From NCBI GenBank assembly GCA_023910605.1, contig JAAVVV010000001.1, forward strand, positions 1,788,698 to 1,852,697: 64,000 nucleotides of DNA. Reading direction: 5' to 3'. Below the pieces are notes generated by a model. It searched no databases, was not told the origin of the DNA, and saw nothing but the letters and a program-made list of their open reading frames with translations. The translations under genes were made by a program, and so were the position numbers. This document shows positions 24,698 through 34,520 of this stretch, one piece after another. Position 1 is the first letter of the stretch. Every line of letters starts with the position of its first letter. Source of the DNA: Bosea sp. (in: a-proteobacteria). Its GTDB lineage: Bacteria; Pseudomonadota; Alphaproteobacteria; Rhizobiales; Beijerinckiaceae.

Positions 24698-26209
24698 TCA
24701 GTGCGCCCGGCTTTGCCGCCTCTGGCTCTCTTTCGCCATCGTGTAGACCCTTGGCGCGATCACCAGCAGCGCCGCGATCAGGAAGATCGTCAGCGACAGC
24801 GGGCGGGTGAAGAACACCGTCCAGTCGCCGGCCGAGATCGTCATCGCCTGCCGGAAGTTCTGCTCGGCGAGCGGCCCCAGGATCATGCCGATGATGACCG
24901 GCGCGGTGGGGAAGTCGTAGCGCCGCATCAGGTAGCCGATCGCGCCCACGATGTAGAGCAGCAGCAGGTCCACGAAGGATTGCGAGATGCCGTAGGTGCC
25001 GATGGTGGCGAAGACCAGGATGCCCGCATAGAGCAGCGGCGGCGGGATTTGCAGCATCTTCACCCACAGCCCGATCAGCGGCAGGTTCAGCACCAGCAGC
25101 ATCACATTGCCGATGAACAGTGAGGCGATCAGGCCCCAGACCAGCGTCGGCTGGGTCTGGAGCAGGAGCGGCCCCGGGTTGATGCCGTAGCTCTGGAACG
25201 CGGAGAGCATGATCGCGGCCGTGGCCGAGGTCGGCAGGCCAAGGGTCAGCATCGGCACGAGCACGCCTGCGGCGGAGGCATTGTTGGCGGCTTCCGGCCC
25301 GGCCACGCCCTCGATGGCGCCGACGGTGCCGAACTCCTCGGGGTGCTTGCTGAGCTTCTTCTCGGTGTAATAGCTCAGGAAGGTCGGGATTTCGGCCCCG
25401 CCGGCCGGCATGGCCCCGATGGGGAAACCGAAGGCGGTGCCGCGCAGCCACGCCCCGATGGAGCGCTTCCACTCCAGCCCCGTCATCATGAGCGAGCCCT
25501 TGAGCGGGGTGATCTTCACCTCTTCATGCTTGTAGCGCGCCGCCATGTAGAGCGTCTCGCCGACCGCGAAGAGCCCGACCGCAACCACGATGACGTTGAC
25601 GCCGTCGAGCAGTTCCTGAAGCCCGAAGGTGAAGCGCGCCTGCCCTGTCTGAAGGTCGATGCCGATCAGCCCCAGCCAGATGCCGAAGAACAGCGCCACC
25701 AGCCCGCGTATGGCTGACGAGCCGAGCACCGCCGAAACCGTGGTGAAGGCGAGGATCATCAGCGCGAAGTATTCCGCCGGACCAAAGCGCAAGGCCCAGT
25801 CCACCACCACCGGCGCCAGGAAGGCGATGCCCAGCGTGCCGATCGAGCCGGCCACGAAGGAGCCGATCGCCGCCGTGGCCAGCGCCGCGCCCGCGCGCCC
25901 GTTGCGGGCCATCCTGTTGCCTTCCATCGAGGTGACGATGGATGAGCTTTCGCCCGGCGTGTTGAGCAGGATCGAGGTCGTCGAGCCGCCATACATCGCG
26001 CCGTAATAGATGCCGGCGAACAGGATGAAGGCCGAGGTCGGCTCGACCTTGAAGGTGATGGGCAGCAAGAGCGCGATGGTGAGCGCCGGCCCGAGCCCCG
26101 GCAGCACGCCGATGGCCGTGCCGAGCGTGGTGCCCACGAGGCACCACAACAGGTTCATCGGCGTCAGCGCGACGCCGAATCCTGTGATCAATCCGTTGAT
26201 GCCATCCAT
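24698..26209 (-). CDS. tctA: Tripartite tricarboxylate transporter large permease TctA
   Basis: A 503-residue membrane protein of the TctA family with about 12 helices. Hallmarks: [17 protein letters not shown] near residue 37, [20 protein letters not shown], and the second half [18 protein letters not shown]. Translocates a carboxylate substrate delivered by TctC, driven by ion gradient. Follows tctB with no gap (stop and start are one base apart). Confidence 0.93.
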   Translation of the reverse strand: MDGINGLITGFGVALTPMNLLWCLVGTTLGTAIGVLPGLGPALTIALLLPITFKVEPTSAFILFAGIYYGAMYGGSTTSILLNTPGESSSIVTSMEGNRMARNGRAGAALATAAIGSFVAGSIGTLGIAFLAPVVVDWALRFGPAEYFALMILAFTTVSAVLGSSAIRGLVALFFGIWLGLIGIDLQTGQARFTFGLQELLDGVNVIVVAVGLFAVGETLYMAARYKHEEVKITPLKGSLMMTGLEWKRSIGAWLRGTAFGFPIGAMPAGGAEIPTFLSYYTEKKLSKHPEEFGTVGAIEGVAGPEAANNASAAGVLVPMLTLGLPTSATAAIMLSAFQSYGINPGPLLLQTQPTLVWGLIASLFIGNVMLLVLNLPLIGLWVKMLQIPPPLLYAGILVFATIGTYGISQSFVDLLLLYIVGAIGYLMRRYDFPTAPVIIGMILGPLAEQNFRQAMTISAGDWTVFFTRPLSLTIFLIAALLVIAPRVYTMAKESQRRQSRAH

Positions 26210-26210
26210 C

Positions 26211-26762
26211 TCAGCGCCCCCGCACGGCAGCGATCACCCACTCGATCGCATTCTCGACCAGACCGGCGCCGATGTTGATGTTGAGCGTCTTGGCGAAGCC
26301 GAGATAGGCGATCAGCGCGAAGGTCGCCCCGATCGCGGCGTCGCGCGCGATGTTGCGCGAGCCGAAGCCGCGCGTCACGCACACGAACAGAAGCACCGAG
26401 GCGAGCGTGAAGCCGAGCGTGCCGATGGTGAGAACGTTCAGCGCCAGCCCGACAAACACCCAGGCGAGCCCGGCATGGTCGATCCTGAGCCGCTTCTCCT
26501 CATCCGGCTGCCAGCCGCCGCGCAGCGCCGAAACCAGCAGCGCCGCGCCGAAGAGCAGCAGCCCGAAGCCGGCGATGACCGGCACCACGGTCGGCCCCAC
26601 CTTGGCGTAGAGCGGCGAGACCGGAATGCTCCAGGCCTGCCAGAGCACCATGACCGCCAGTCCGATTACGCCGAACGCGATGATGGTCTCGCCCCGCGCA
26701 GGACCGCTTCCGGGCGCCGCATCGGCAGCGCCCGGATCTGTTTGTCCCCCGTGCGCCGACAT
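26211..26762 (-). CDS. tctB: Tripartite tricarboxylate transporter small permease TctB
   Basis: A 183-residue protein with four or five hydrophobic helices, of the TctB family. A 20-residue polar N-terminus precedes the first helix ([18 protein letters not shown]). The ATG at 26762, five bases after the tctC stop, is preferred to the upstream in-frame codon at 26894 inside tctC. Forms the membrane complex with TctA. Confidence 0.85.
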   Translation of the reverse strand: MSAHGGQTDPGAADAAPGSGPARGETIIAFGVIGLAVMVLWQAWSIPVSPLYAKVGPTVVPVIAGFGLLLFGAALLVSALRGGWQPDEEKRLRIDHAGLAWVFVGLALNVLTIGTLGFTLASVLLFVCVTRGFGSRNIARDAAIGATFALIAYLGFAKTLNINIGAGLVENAIEWVIAAVRGR

Positions 26763-26767
26763 CAGTC

Positions 26768-27739
26768 TCAGGCCAGGCCGAGATCTTTGAGGATGCCTTC
26801 GATGCGCGCCGATTCCGAATCGAGGAAGGCCTTGTAGGCGTCGCCCGCCAGCGTGATCGGGGTCCAGTCGCGCTGCTTGCAGACCTCGATCCACTGCGGG
26901 GAGGCCGCCATCTTCTGGATCATGTTGATCATCGCCATGCGGTCGGCATCGGAGACGCCGGGAGGGGCGAACACGCCGCGCCAGTTGAACAGCTCGACAT
27001 CGACGCCTGCTTCCTTGAGGGTCGGCGCGTCGATGCCGTCCTGCCGCTTGTCGGCGGAGATGGCGAGCAGGCGCAGCTTGCCGGCCTTAACCTGTTCGGC
27101 GAATTCGCCATATCCCGAGACGCCCGCGGCGACCTGGTTGCCAAGCAGCGCCGCCATGGCCGGCCCGCCGCCCGAGAAAGCGACATAGGACGCCTTGGCC
27201 GCCGCCACGCCCGAGGCCTTGGCGATCATGCCCAGCAGGATATGGTCCGAGCCGCCGGCCGAGCCGCCGGCCACCGGCACTTTGCTGGCGTCGGCCTTCA
27301 GCGCATCGACGAAATCCCTGGCGGTCCTGAACGGCGAGGCCGCCGGCACGACAAGCGCGAGGAATTCGCCGGTGAGGCGCGCGATCGGCGTCGTCTGCGT
27401 GATGCGCATCGGGCTCTTGTTGGCGATCAGGGAGCCGACCATCACCATGCCGGCGACCATCAGCGAATTGCCCTGGCCGCGCCAGTTGTTGAGGAACTGC
27501 GGCAGGCCGACCGCGCCGCCCGCGCCCGGCACATTGGTGATCTGGACGCCATTGACCGCATTGGTGGCGCGCAGCACCTGCTCAATGGAGCGGGCGGTCT
27601 GGTCCCAGCCGCCGCCGGGCGCGGCGGGCACGAACATGCGCAGCATTTCGACGGTCTGGGCCTGGGCCGGCCCAAGGCCGAGGCCTGCCGCTGCGCCGGC
27701 GCCTGCCATGCCAGCAACGAATTCGCGACGTGAAATCAT
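26768..27739 (-). CDS. tctC: Tripartite tricarboxylate transporter substrate-binding protein TctC
   Basis: A 323-residue periplasmic binding protein (Bug/TctC family). The signal is twin-arginine-like: MISRREFVAGMAGAG, cleavage near PAQAQ. Core features: MFVPAAPGGGWDQTAR, NVPGAGGAVGLPQF, and GGSAGGSDHILLG, typical substrate-binding loops. GGAGG lies 7-11 bases before the ATG at 27739. Substrate unknown; the family binds citrate, glutamate, terephthalate and many other carboxylates. First gene of tctCBA. Confidence 0.92.
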   Translation of the reverse strand: MISRREFVAGMAGAGAAAGLGLGPAQAQTVEMLRMFVPAAPGGGWDQTARSIEQVLRATNAVNGVQITNVPGAGGAVGLPQFLNNWRGQGNSLMVAGMVMVGSLIANKSPMRITQTTPIARLTGEFLALVVPAASPFRTARDFVDALKADASKVPVAGGSAGGSDHILLGMIAKASGVAAAKASYVAFSGGGPAMAALLGNQVAAGVSGYGEFAEQVKAGKLRLLAISADKRQDGIDAPTLKEAGVDVELFNWRGVFAPPGVSDADRMAMINMIQKMAASPQWIEVCKQRDWTPITLAGDAYKAFLDSESARIEGILKDLGLA

Positions 27740-27816
27740 CTTCTTCCTCCGGTGTGCGCTCGTTGGCGCGCTGGACGTTTGTGACCGTGCGGCTGTCCGC
27801 ATTGGATCTGAGTATA

Positions 27817-27844
27817 TCTATAAGGAGCGCGCGCGTGCGTGCAA
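27817..27844 (-). promoter_or_regulatory. Candidate promoter of tctCBA
   Basis: On the minus strand TTGCAC (27839-27844) is followed after 16 bases by TATAGA (27817-27822), close to a sigma-70 consensus, about 80 bp upstream of the tctC ATG. The -35 element lies in one copy of a duplicated motif. Confidence 0.5.
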
Positions 27845-27919
27845 ACCGAATCCCACACAACGCACGTGGTATTCCACCAGCGGCACGAAGGAGTGCGCGC
27901 GCGTGCAAACCGAATCCCC
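27822..27919. repeat. Duplicated ~32 bp motif upstream of tctC
   Basis: Two near-identical stretches at 27822-27854 and 27888-27919, each ending GTGCAAACCGAATCCC, 66 bp apart. Between them GTGG-TATT-CCAC forms a short inverted repeat. Likely regulator-binding sites; one overlaps the candidate -35 box. Confidence 0.65.
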
Positions 27920-28382
27920 GAAACAGCGCGAATCCCGCAGCCGCGCCCGCCCGCCCGCCACGCCCGCCTGCAACGGCAAGCCGCAGCCGATTCCCCTGGC
28001 TGGCCGGCCGGATTCGGAGCGCACGAAAATGCCCGGAACAGCCCCTGGAGGGCATGATGGGGCCGTTCGACGCGGCATAAGGTTAGGCGTTCCTTACCAA
28101 TCCCGGTTAAACCGTGTCGATCTTGCAACACCTGCTTCCAAAGCGGCCCGCCGGCCGGCGCGAGGCTTTCATTCGGGTTGATCGGCAGGGTCGTCGGAGT
28201 ATGTTGCCTTTCATGCGAAGGAGGTTAACTCCTCCGCGCGCTTTTGGTGACACCATCTGGAAAGCTGGTTTCACCTGAAGGTCGGGAAAAGGGCTCTGAC
28301 GAGAAACCCGCAAGGGGGCTGGCGGCAGAAAGAAAATCCTGATCCCGTTTTGGGTCTCGAAAATCCTATTGGAGGTTTCACC
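27920..28382. other. Long leader region upstream of the porin
   Basis: About 460 bp with no gene. The last ~190 bp before the porin have short hairpin-capable pieces (AGGAG-GTTAA-CTCCT at 28219-28233) and end with TTGGAGGTTTCACC, a good ribosome binding site. A long structured 5' leader is common for porin mRNAs. No promoter could be placed with confidence. Confidence 0.4.
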
Positions 28383-29777
28383 ATGAAGCTCGTCAAGAGC
28401 CTTCTCCTCGGTTCCGCCGCCGGCCTGCTGGCCGTCACCGGTTCCATGGCTGCCGATCTTCCGTCCCGGAAGGCCGCCCCCGTCGATTACGTCCGCGTCT
28501 GCTCCGCTCAGGGCGTTGGCTTCTTCTTCATTCCCGGCACCGAGAACTGCCTGCAGATCTCCGGCCGCGTTCGCGCTGACTATCTGTTCGGCCGCAACTA
28601 CTCCCGCGCCGATGACAACTATGGCATCCGCGCCTCGGCCCGCCTGAACTTCGACTATCGTCAGGCCACCTCCATCGGCACCGTCCGCGCCTACGTCCGC
28701 TTCAACATGGGCCGCAGCTCGGGCCGCACCCAGTTCGGCTACACCGGCAACGGCGTCCGTCAGACCAATGACGGCACGAACGATCGCGCCTCGCTCGACC
28801 TCGCCTTCATCCAGTTCGGCCTCGGCGGCGGCGCCGTCACCGCCGGTCGCGCCACGTCGTTCTTCGACTTCTACGGCACCGACGCTTACTGGAACTTCGG
28901 CGGCATCTCCGGCACCAACGGCTCCGCTGCCAACCTGCTCGCCTACACCGCCAACTTCGGCGGCGGCTTCTCGGCCACCCTCTCGATCGAAGATCGCGGC
29001 GTGAGCGGCCTTGCCCTCTCGGGCGGCGCCCCGGCGGACAACGTCGGCGCCTTCCCCTTCGGCACCTCGAACTTGCTCTACTCCGGCCGTCAGTACCCCG
29101 ACCTGGTCGGCGTGCTTCGTCTGCAGCAGGGCTGGGGCACTGCCCAGCTGATGGGTGCCGTGCGTGACGTCCGTACCGACAACGCCACCGCAACCCTTCT
29201 CTCGACCGGTCGCGCCAGCCGCACCGGCTTCGCCATCGGCGCCGGCGCCAGCTTCAACCTGCCCATGCTCGGCGCAGGCAGCGGCCTGTACCTCGAAGGT
29301 GTCTACACCAGGGGTATGACCAACTACACCTCCGGGGACTCCGCCACTCGCATCGGCTACGCCAACCTGGCCGTTGCCGACTATGCCTACAATGCAGCCA
29401 ACGGCACCGCCCGTCTCACCGAATCCTATTCGCTGGTTGCGGCTCTCCGCCTGCAGTACACCCCGCAGCTGCGTCAGCACATCTTCGCTGGCTACACCAG
29501 CGTGAGCTATGGCACCCTCGGCAATGCTCCTGCCGGTGCTGCGGTTGTTCTTCCGGCTCTGACTTCGACGGCGGGCCTGCGCTCGTTCACGAAGTTCGAA
29601 ATCGGTACGAACTTCCTGTACACCATCGCTCCGGGCCTGAACCTCGGCGTGGAAGTCGTGTACCAGGCCATCGATCCGCGCGGTTCCTTCGCCTACAACA
29701 CTGCCGGCAACCAGGCCCGCACGGCCGGCTCCCAGTCGGCTGTCGAAGGCCGCCTGCGCATCCAGCGCGACTTCTGA
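28383..29777 (+). CDS. Outer membrane porin, Porin_2 family
   Basis: A 464-residue outer membrane porin like the Omp2 proteins of rhizobia and Brucella. Signal peptide residues 1-23 (MKLVKSLLLGSAAGLLAVTG, cut near SMAAD). The mature start has the family motif LPSRKAAPVDYVRVC, then a short Cys-containing loop (RVC...ENC) and CLQISGRVRADYLF. Alternating beta strands continue to the C-terminus, which ends with Phe (LRIQRDF), the usual outer membrane assembly signal. Codon use is strongly biased to C-ending codons, suggesting high expression. A terminator follows. Confidence 0.93.
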   Translation: MKLVKSLLLGSAAGLLAVTGSMAADLPSRKAAPVDYVRVCSAQGVGFFFIPGTENCLQISGRVRADYLFGRNYSRADDNYGIRASARLNFDYRQATSIGTVRAYVRFNMGRSSGRTQFGYTGNGVRQTNDGTNDRASLDLAFIQFGLGGGAVTAGRATSFFDFYGTDAYWNFGGISGTNGSAANLLAYTANFGGGFSATLSIEDRGVSGLALSGGAPADNVGAFPFGTSNLLYSGRQYPDLVGVLRLQQGWGTAQLMGAVRDVRTDNATATLLSTGRASRTGFAIGAGASFNLPMLGAGSGLYLEGVYTRGMTNYTSGDSATRIGYANLAVADYAYNAANGTARLTESYSLVAALRLQYTPQLRQHIFAGYTSVSYGTLGNAPAGAAVVLPALTSTAGLRSFTKFEIGTNFLYTIAPGLNLGVEVVYQAIDPRGSFAYNTAGNQARTAGSQSAVEGRLRIQRDF

Positions 29778-29807
29778 TAACAATCCCTTCGGGGTTGGTG
29801 TTGAGGG

Positions 29808-29833
29808 AGGCCCGGGGAAGCCCGGGCCTCTTT
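29808..29833 (+). terminator. Rho-independent terminator of the porin
   Basis: AGGCCCGGG-GAAG-CCCGGGCCT followed by CTTTTC, starting 30 bp after the porin stop. Confidence 0.85.
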
Positions 29834-30135
29834 TCGTTGCGCCATGCCCTGCCGCGCGTCCAGCAGGGCCTTCCCCTGAGCAACCGGGCAGTGGCTCAAT
29901 ACCTGCTGCGGCAAGCATTTCTGCGCTCCGGGTGTCACCGAATGCCGCCCAATGCTGATCTGCGCGCCCGCATCTGCATGAAAGGCGCAGTAATCCGGCG
30001 GATTCGTCTGCAAGGGTGATGACGCCGCCCCTCGCCATGGTTTAGACATACTCCCGGCCGGGCCAGCATCCGGCCTCGTTGTTGCCTTGCTGGCCGTTCT
30101 GCGGCAGCCTGGATGATGCGCTTGGGGGATGGGCC
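29834..30135. other. Intergenic region between porin and OmpA-like gene
   Basis: About 300 bp; I see no gene or clear regulatory signal. It presumably holds the promoter of the OmpA-like gene. Confidence 0.3.
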
Positions 30136-32845
30136 ATGTTTCAGCCGGCACGGTGGTGGTGGGGCCTGTTTCCTCTCGCATTGCTCTGGGTCGTCGCCGT
30201 GTGGCAGAAGTCCGGGCCGATCGCCGATCAGCTGGCGCGCGGCGCCGAAGCCTCGGCGCTGGCCGCGGCAGGCGCCACGCCCGGCCTTGCGCCTTTCCGT
30301 GCCGCGGTGGTCGGCCGCGATGTCTCGATCGCTGGCGATCTGGCCGACATGGGCCTTCAGCCCTCCGCGCTGAAGGCGGCCGAGGCCTTCTCCGGCGTGC
30401 GCCGGGTCGAAGGCGCCTTCCGCCCCGCGCAGCCGCAGCGTCCCTATGGCTGGAGCGTCGAGCGCGCCGGCAACACGGTCACGCTGTCCGGCTTTGTGCC
30501 GGATGATGCGACCCGCGCCGCCACCCTTGCCGCCGCCGCGCGCTCGGTCGGTGCCGGGCGCGCAGCTTGTTGACAACCAGCGTGTCGCCTTCGGCGCGCC
30601 GGCAGGCTTCGCCGCTGCCGCCGCCTCCGGCATCGCGGCAATCGGCAAGCTGTCTTCCGGCAGGATCGCGCTCACCGATGGCACGCTCTGCGCCGAAGGC
30701 GTCGCGGCCAGCTCACAGGCCTTTCTCGACCTCAATGCGGGCCTGGCCGCGCTTCCGCAGGGCTTGAGCCGCCGCGATTGCGCCGTGACGCCGCCTGCCG
30801 TCTCGCCCTATCGCTGGGCTGCGACCAAGGCCGCCACCGGCTCCATCGCGCTGTCAGGCTTCTATCCGTCCGAAGCCATGCGCGCCGACATGAACGCCGC
30901 CGTACGGGCCGCATCCCCGGGCACGGCGGTCAGTGATGGCATGATGCCGGCAGCCGGCGCCCCGGCCTCGCTCCTCGCCATGATCGATGCCGGCATGGGC
31001 CAGCTCGGCCGCATGGTCGAGGGCACGATCGAGATCGCCGACAGCGTCGTCAGTATGACGGGTCGCGGCCCTGCCAGCTTCGAGGCCTGCGATGCCTTGC
31101 GTCGGGGCGTCTCAGGCAGTCTCGCGCCGGGTTTCTCCCTCGGCGCGGTCGACATAGCCTGCCCCCCAGCGCCAATGCCGCCGCCGCCTGAGCCTGCCCC
31201 GATCTTCCTGCCTCCGGAGGTGGTTGCGGCCCCGCCGCCAGCCCCGCCGCCAGCCCCGCCTCCGCCTGCGCCTCCGCCTCCAGCCATCGTCACGGCCCCG
31301 CCGCCTCCGCCTCCGCCGCCGGTCGCGCTGAACTGGTCCGCCGTGAAGGACGCCTCAGGCATCAGGCTGGCGGGCCTTGCGCCATCCGCCGGGGCGCGCA
31401 GCCTCGTGTCCACGGCCGCCCGCGCCTCGACCGCGGGCGAGGTGACCAACGCCATGGTGGTGCAGCCCGGCATCGGCGCGCCGCCGGCCTTGGCCGCCGC
31501 GTCCGGCTTCGCGCTGGCCCAGCTTGCATGGCTAGAAGCGGGCGAGGCGACGCTCGATGGCCCCGTGCTGTCTGTCACGGGACGGGCCGGGAGCACCGCC
31601 GCGCGCGATGCGGTGATGGCGGCAGTCAACGGCGCGCTCCCCGCTGGCCTTCGCCTTGGCCGTGTCGCTGTCGAGGCCCCCGCCTTGCCTCCGCCCGCGC
31701 CTCCAGCCATCGTCACGGCCCCGCCGCCTCCGCCTCCGCCGCCGGTCGCGCTGAACTGGTCCGCCGTGAAGGACGCCTCAGGCATCAGGCTGGCGGGCCT
31801 TGCGCCATCCGCCGGGGCGCGCGGCCTCGTGTCCACGGCCGCCCGGGCCTCGACCACGGGCGAGGTGACCAACGCCATGGTGGTGCAGCCCGGCATCGGC
31901 GCGCCGCCGGCCTTCGCGGCAAGCGCCGATTTCGCCTTGCTCCAGCTCGGCCGCCTGACGGCCGGGCAGGCGAGCCTCTCCGGGCCAGTGCTGACGCTCA
32001 CCGGCGCGGCAGCGTCGCCTGAGGCGAAGCTCGAGGTCGAACGGGCGTTGGCCGGCGCGCTGCCGGCCGGCCTGCGGTCCGGCAATGTCACCATCATCGT
32101 CAGGCCCTACTGGTTCGAGGCCCAGTCTGATCGCAGCGGGGTCGCGCTCACGGGCTATGTGCCCGATCAGGCCACGCGCGGCGCGCTTGTCGCGGCGGCG
32201 GAGGCTGCCGGCTACACCGGCAAGCTCCGGGACGAGTTGCAGATCGTCGGCTCTGCGCCGGCCAGTTTCGGCGCGGCGGCGCGTCAGGCGCTTGGCAATC
32301 TGCTGCGTCTGGACATGGGCTCGGTCCGGGTCGAGGATCAGACGGCGATCCTGCGCGGCATGACCTGCCGCGATGTCATCCGCCAGGAAGTGGAAACCGG
32401 CATGGGCGCAGGCCTCCCTGCCGGCTTCACCGGCTCGGGGCAGGTGTCGATGCGCCAGACCGGCTGCACCAACTGCCAGCTGGAGCTTGATGACGCCACC
32501 AAGGGGCGCAGCGTTCTGTTCGCGCAGGGTACGGCGCACTTCGGCCAGGATGCCGGCTCGGAAGGGGTGGTGAACGAGGTGGCGCGCGTGTTGCAGGCCT
32601 GCCCCAATGCCCGGATCGCGGTCGAAGGCCACACCAATTTCGATGGTGAGCGGCGCGGCTTCCCCAACAGGCCGCTCTCGCAGGCGCGTGCCGCCGCGGT
32701 GATCGACGCGCTGACGGCCCGGGGGCTCGCTCCGTCCCGCTTCACGGCCGTGGGGTATGGCCCGGACAGGCCGTTGATCCCGCATGGCGCCGCCGGCGCC
32801 CGCGAGCAGAACCGCCGCGTGCAGTTCACCATCCTCAGCCCCTGA
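30136..32845 (+). pseudogene. OmpA-family protein with BON-like repeats and Pro-rich linkers, frameshifted
   Basis: Would be ~900 residues if repaired. An N-terminal membrane anchor (WWWGLFPLALLWVVAVW) is followed by repeated ~70-residue BON-like modules (GNTVTLSGFVPDDATRAA; GSIALSGFYPSEAMRAD; SGVALTGYVPDQATRGA). Two Pro-rich linkers (PPPPAPPPP type) come next, and a C-terminal OmpA-like peptidoglycan-binding domain (VLFAQGTAHFG, EGHTNFDGE, LSQARAAAVIDALTARG, EQNRRVQF). Near 30550-30560 a one-base insertion ends the first frame (SVGAGRAAC) at 30573; the rest continues in the next frame (VPGAQLVDNQRVAFG). Similar in design to ArfA/OmpATb. Real decay or sequencing error cannot be told apart. 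The gene downstream looks co-transcribed. Confidence 0.8.
31276..31916 (+). repeat. Two near-identical ~218 bp in-frame repeats inside the OmpA-like gene
   Basis: 31276-31493 and 31699-31916 differ at only a few bases and are 423 bp (141 codons) apart. Each encodes a Pro-rich linker plus VALNWSAVKDASGIRLAG and the start of a BON-like module. Points to recent segmental duplication or gene conversion. Confidence 0.9.
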
Positions 32846-32862
32846 ACAAGGACGATGGAGCC

Positions 32863-33375
32863 ATGTATTTTCTGATCGGGCAATTCGGCGGCTGGTTGAT
32901 GCTGGTCCTCGTGCTGGGCCTGCTCGTGGGCTATCTGACCTGGAGCCCCGACCGCCCGCGCAGCCGGGGCTGGTTGCCGGTGGCGCTGATCGCGGCGCTC
33001 GGCGCGCTGCTGCTCACGGCCACGCGGGTGGTCAACGGCGTTCCGGCGCTGTGGATCGAGACGGGGCTGCTCTTCCTCGCGGTCTACCTGCTGGGCTGCC
33101 TGCTCGGCTGCATCATCCGCGATGCTTTCACCGCGCCTGGGCCCGGCCTCGGCGGACAGGGCTGGCACAGCAATCTGGGCGACCCGGCCCCGCCGCTTGG
33201 CGCGGCGCCTTTCGCGGCAGGGGGGCTTCGCGAGCCCGGCGTGCGCGACTGGCACAAGGATCTCACCGGCGTCGAGCGCCCGCCCGCTCCGGTCGAGCCT
33301 GCGCGCGTCCTTTCGCCTGCGCCGCCGGTCCGCGCGGTGGAGCCGGGCGGGGTCAGGGGCAGGCATGTGACCTGA
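32863..33375 (+). CDS. Membrane protein of unknown function, downstream of the OmpA-like gene
   Basis: A 170-residue protein with three hydrophobic helices (about 9-25, 38-56, 65-88), the third ending in CLLGCIIRDAF. A Pro/Gly/Ala-rich hydrophilic tail (about 92-170) contains the repeated shape GWHSNLG / DWHKDLTG. It begins 17 bp after the OmpA-like stop with GGACGATGGAGCC before the ATG, so the two are probably one operon. I do not recognise a family; a role in anchoring or assembling the OmpA-like protein is conceivable from context only. Confidence 0.65.
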   Translation: MYFLIGQFGGWLMLVLVLGLLVGYLTWSPDRPRSRGWLPVALIAALGALLLTATRVVNGVPALWIETGLLFLAVYLLGCLLGCIIRDAFTAPGPGLGGQGWHSNLGDPAPPLGAAPFAAGGLREPGVRDWHKDLTGVERPPAPVEPARVLSPAPPVRAVEPGGVRGRHVT

Positions 33376-33626
33376 CGCAGGCTTCGCCCGAGGCATAGGC
33401 CGCTTCCCCGTTGGCCAAGGTCGCGGACGAGGATGCGATCGAGTGCGGATGCCGCAGGGCAGCAGACCGCGTTCGCGTTGCGGGTGGAGCGCGGTGATCT
33501 CGCCGCCTCGAAGGAGGACGGCGCGCTTGGCCAGGGCGATGTGGCCGCGCTGGATCCCGACATGTCACGGCGTTGACTCGAGCCGACGCCCTGTTCCGAT
33601 GGCGCTTTCCCGATGTATCGGCCGGG
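33376..33626. other. Intergenic stretch with a possible 47-codon frame
   Basis: A short plus-strand frame at 33433-33576 (RVERGDLAASKEDGALGQGD in its middle) has a GAGG-type site before its ATG and protein-like composition, but no recognised homology. It could be a tiny gene or a gene remnant. Otherwise nothing is seen here. Confidence 0.25.
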
Positions 33627-34520
33627 CTAGAGCCGCGCCTCGTCGGCGCGCGCGCACAGCCGCGCGATGCGGTCGATGATGCCCTTGCCGGCAAGGATGG
33701 GCGCGTGGCCCTGTCCCGGCACGGTCCAGCTTTCGCAAGCCGGATGCCGCGCGGCCATCGCCTTGACTGTCTCGTCGGAGATGAGATCGGAGTGCTCGCC
33801 GCGCAGCACAAGCATCGGCACATGCTTGAGCCCATCGAAAAAGGGCCACAGGGCTGGCAGGGGCGCTTCGAGGTCGAGCGCCTCCAGCGTCTTCGACAGC
33901 GCCGGGTCATAGTCCGGCGCCAGCTTCCCGTTCTCATCCTTCCAGGTGCGGCGGGCATAGCCATCCCAGCCGGCCGCGTCGAGCGCCGGGAACTGGCTGC
34001 CAAAGACCTGCCTGAGGATGTCCGCCGCCTGGGCCCAGTCGCGCGGGGCCGGCAGCTTGCCGACATAGCCGCGGATGCGGATCAGCCCGCGCGCATCGAG
34101 CACCGGTCCGATGTCGTTGAGCACGACGCCCTTGATCGCGGTCGGCCGCACCGGAGCCATCGACATGGTGAGCAGCCCTCCGCGCGAGGTGCCGATGAAC
34201 ACCGCCTCATGCACCCCTGTCGCGGCCAGGACCTGAAGCACGTCATCAAGCTCGATCTTGAGGTCGTAATGCGTCCAGTCTGCGTCACGCTCGGATCGCC
34301 CCCGGCCGCGGTAATCCACGGCGATCACACGGCGCGGGCGCTTCGGGTCCGAGGCCAGCGCCATGGCGAGATCATGGAAATCGGCAGAGGTGCGGGCCAG
34401 GCCCGGCAGGCACAGGGCGGGCAGGGCGGACGCACCGGCATCGCCATAGTCGCGCACATGGAGCTTCAGGCCATCGCGCGCGCTGATGAACAGGCTGCGG
34501 TATCCGGCGTCGTCGATCAT
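33627..34520 (-). CDS. Alpha/beta hydrolase
   Basis: A 297-residue alpha/beta-hydrolase. Nucleophile elbow G-T-S-R-G-G places Ser112 as nucleophile; LCLPGLARTSADF forms the oxyanion region; the catalytic His is in GQGHAPIL near residue 275; an acid is likely in the GEHSDLI segment. No signal peptide, so cytosolic. The substrate is unknown; related enzymes are esterases, epoxide hydrolases and haloperoxidase-like proteins. Its ATG overlaps the transglycosylase stop by 4 bp (ATGA), so the two are translationally coupled. Confidence 0.83.
   Translation of the reverse strand: MIDDAGYRSLFISARDGLKLHVRDYGDAGASALPALCLPGLARTSADFHDLAMALASDPKRPRRVIAVDYRGRGRSERDADWTHYDLKIELDDVLQVLAATGVHEAVFIGTSRGGLLTMSMAPVRPTAIKGVVLNDIGPVLDARGLIRIRGYVGKLPAPRDWAQAADILRQVFGSQFPALDAAGWDGYARRTWKDENGKLAPDYDPALSKTLEALDLEAPLPALWPFFDGLKHVPMLVLRGEHSDLISDETVKAMAARHPACESWTVPGQGHAPILAGKGIIDRIARLCARADEARL

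Noticed and set aside
28107..30038. A 643-codon minus-strand open frame opposite the porin
   Set aside because: Product is a mirror of porin codon bias with Gly/Ala/Val runs and no motifs; the porin on the plus strand has signal peptide, terminal Phe and terminator.
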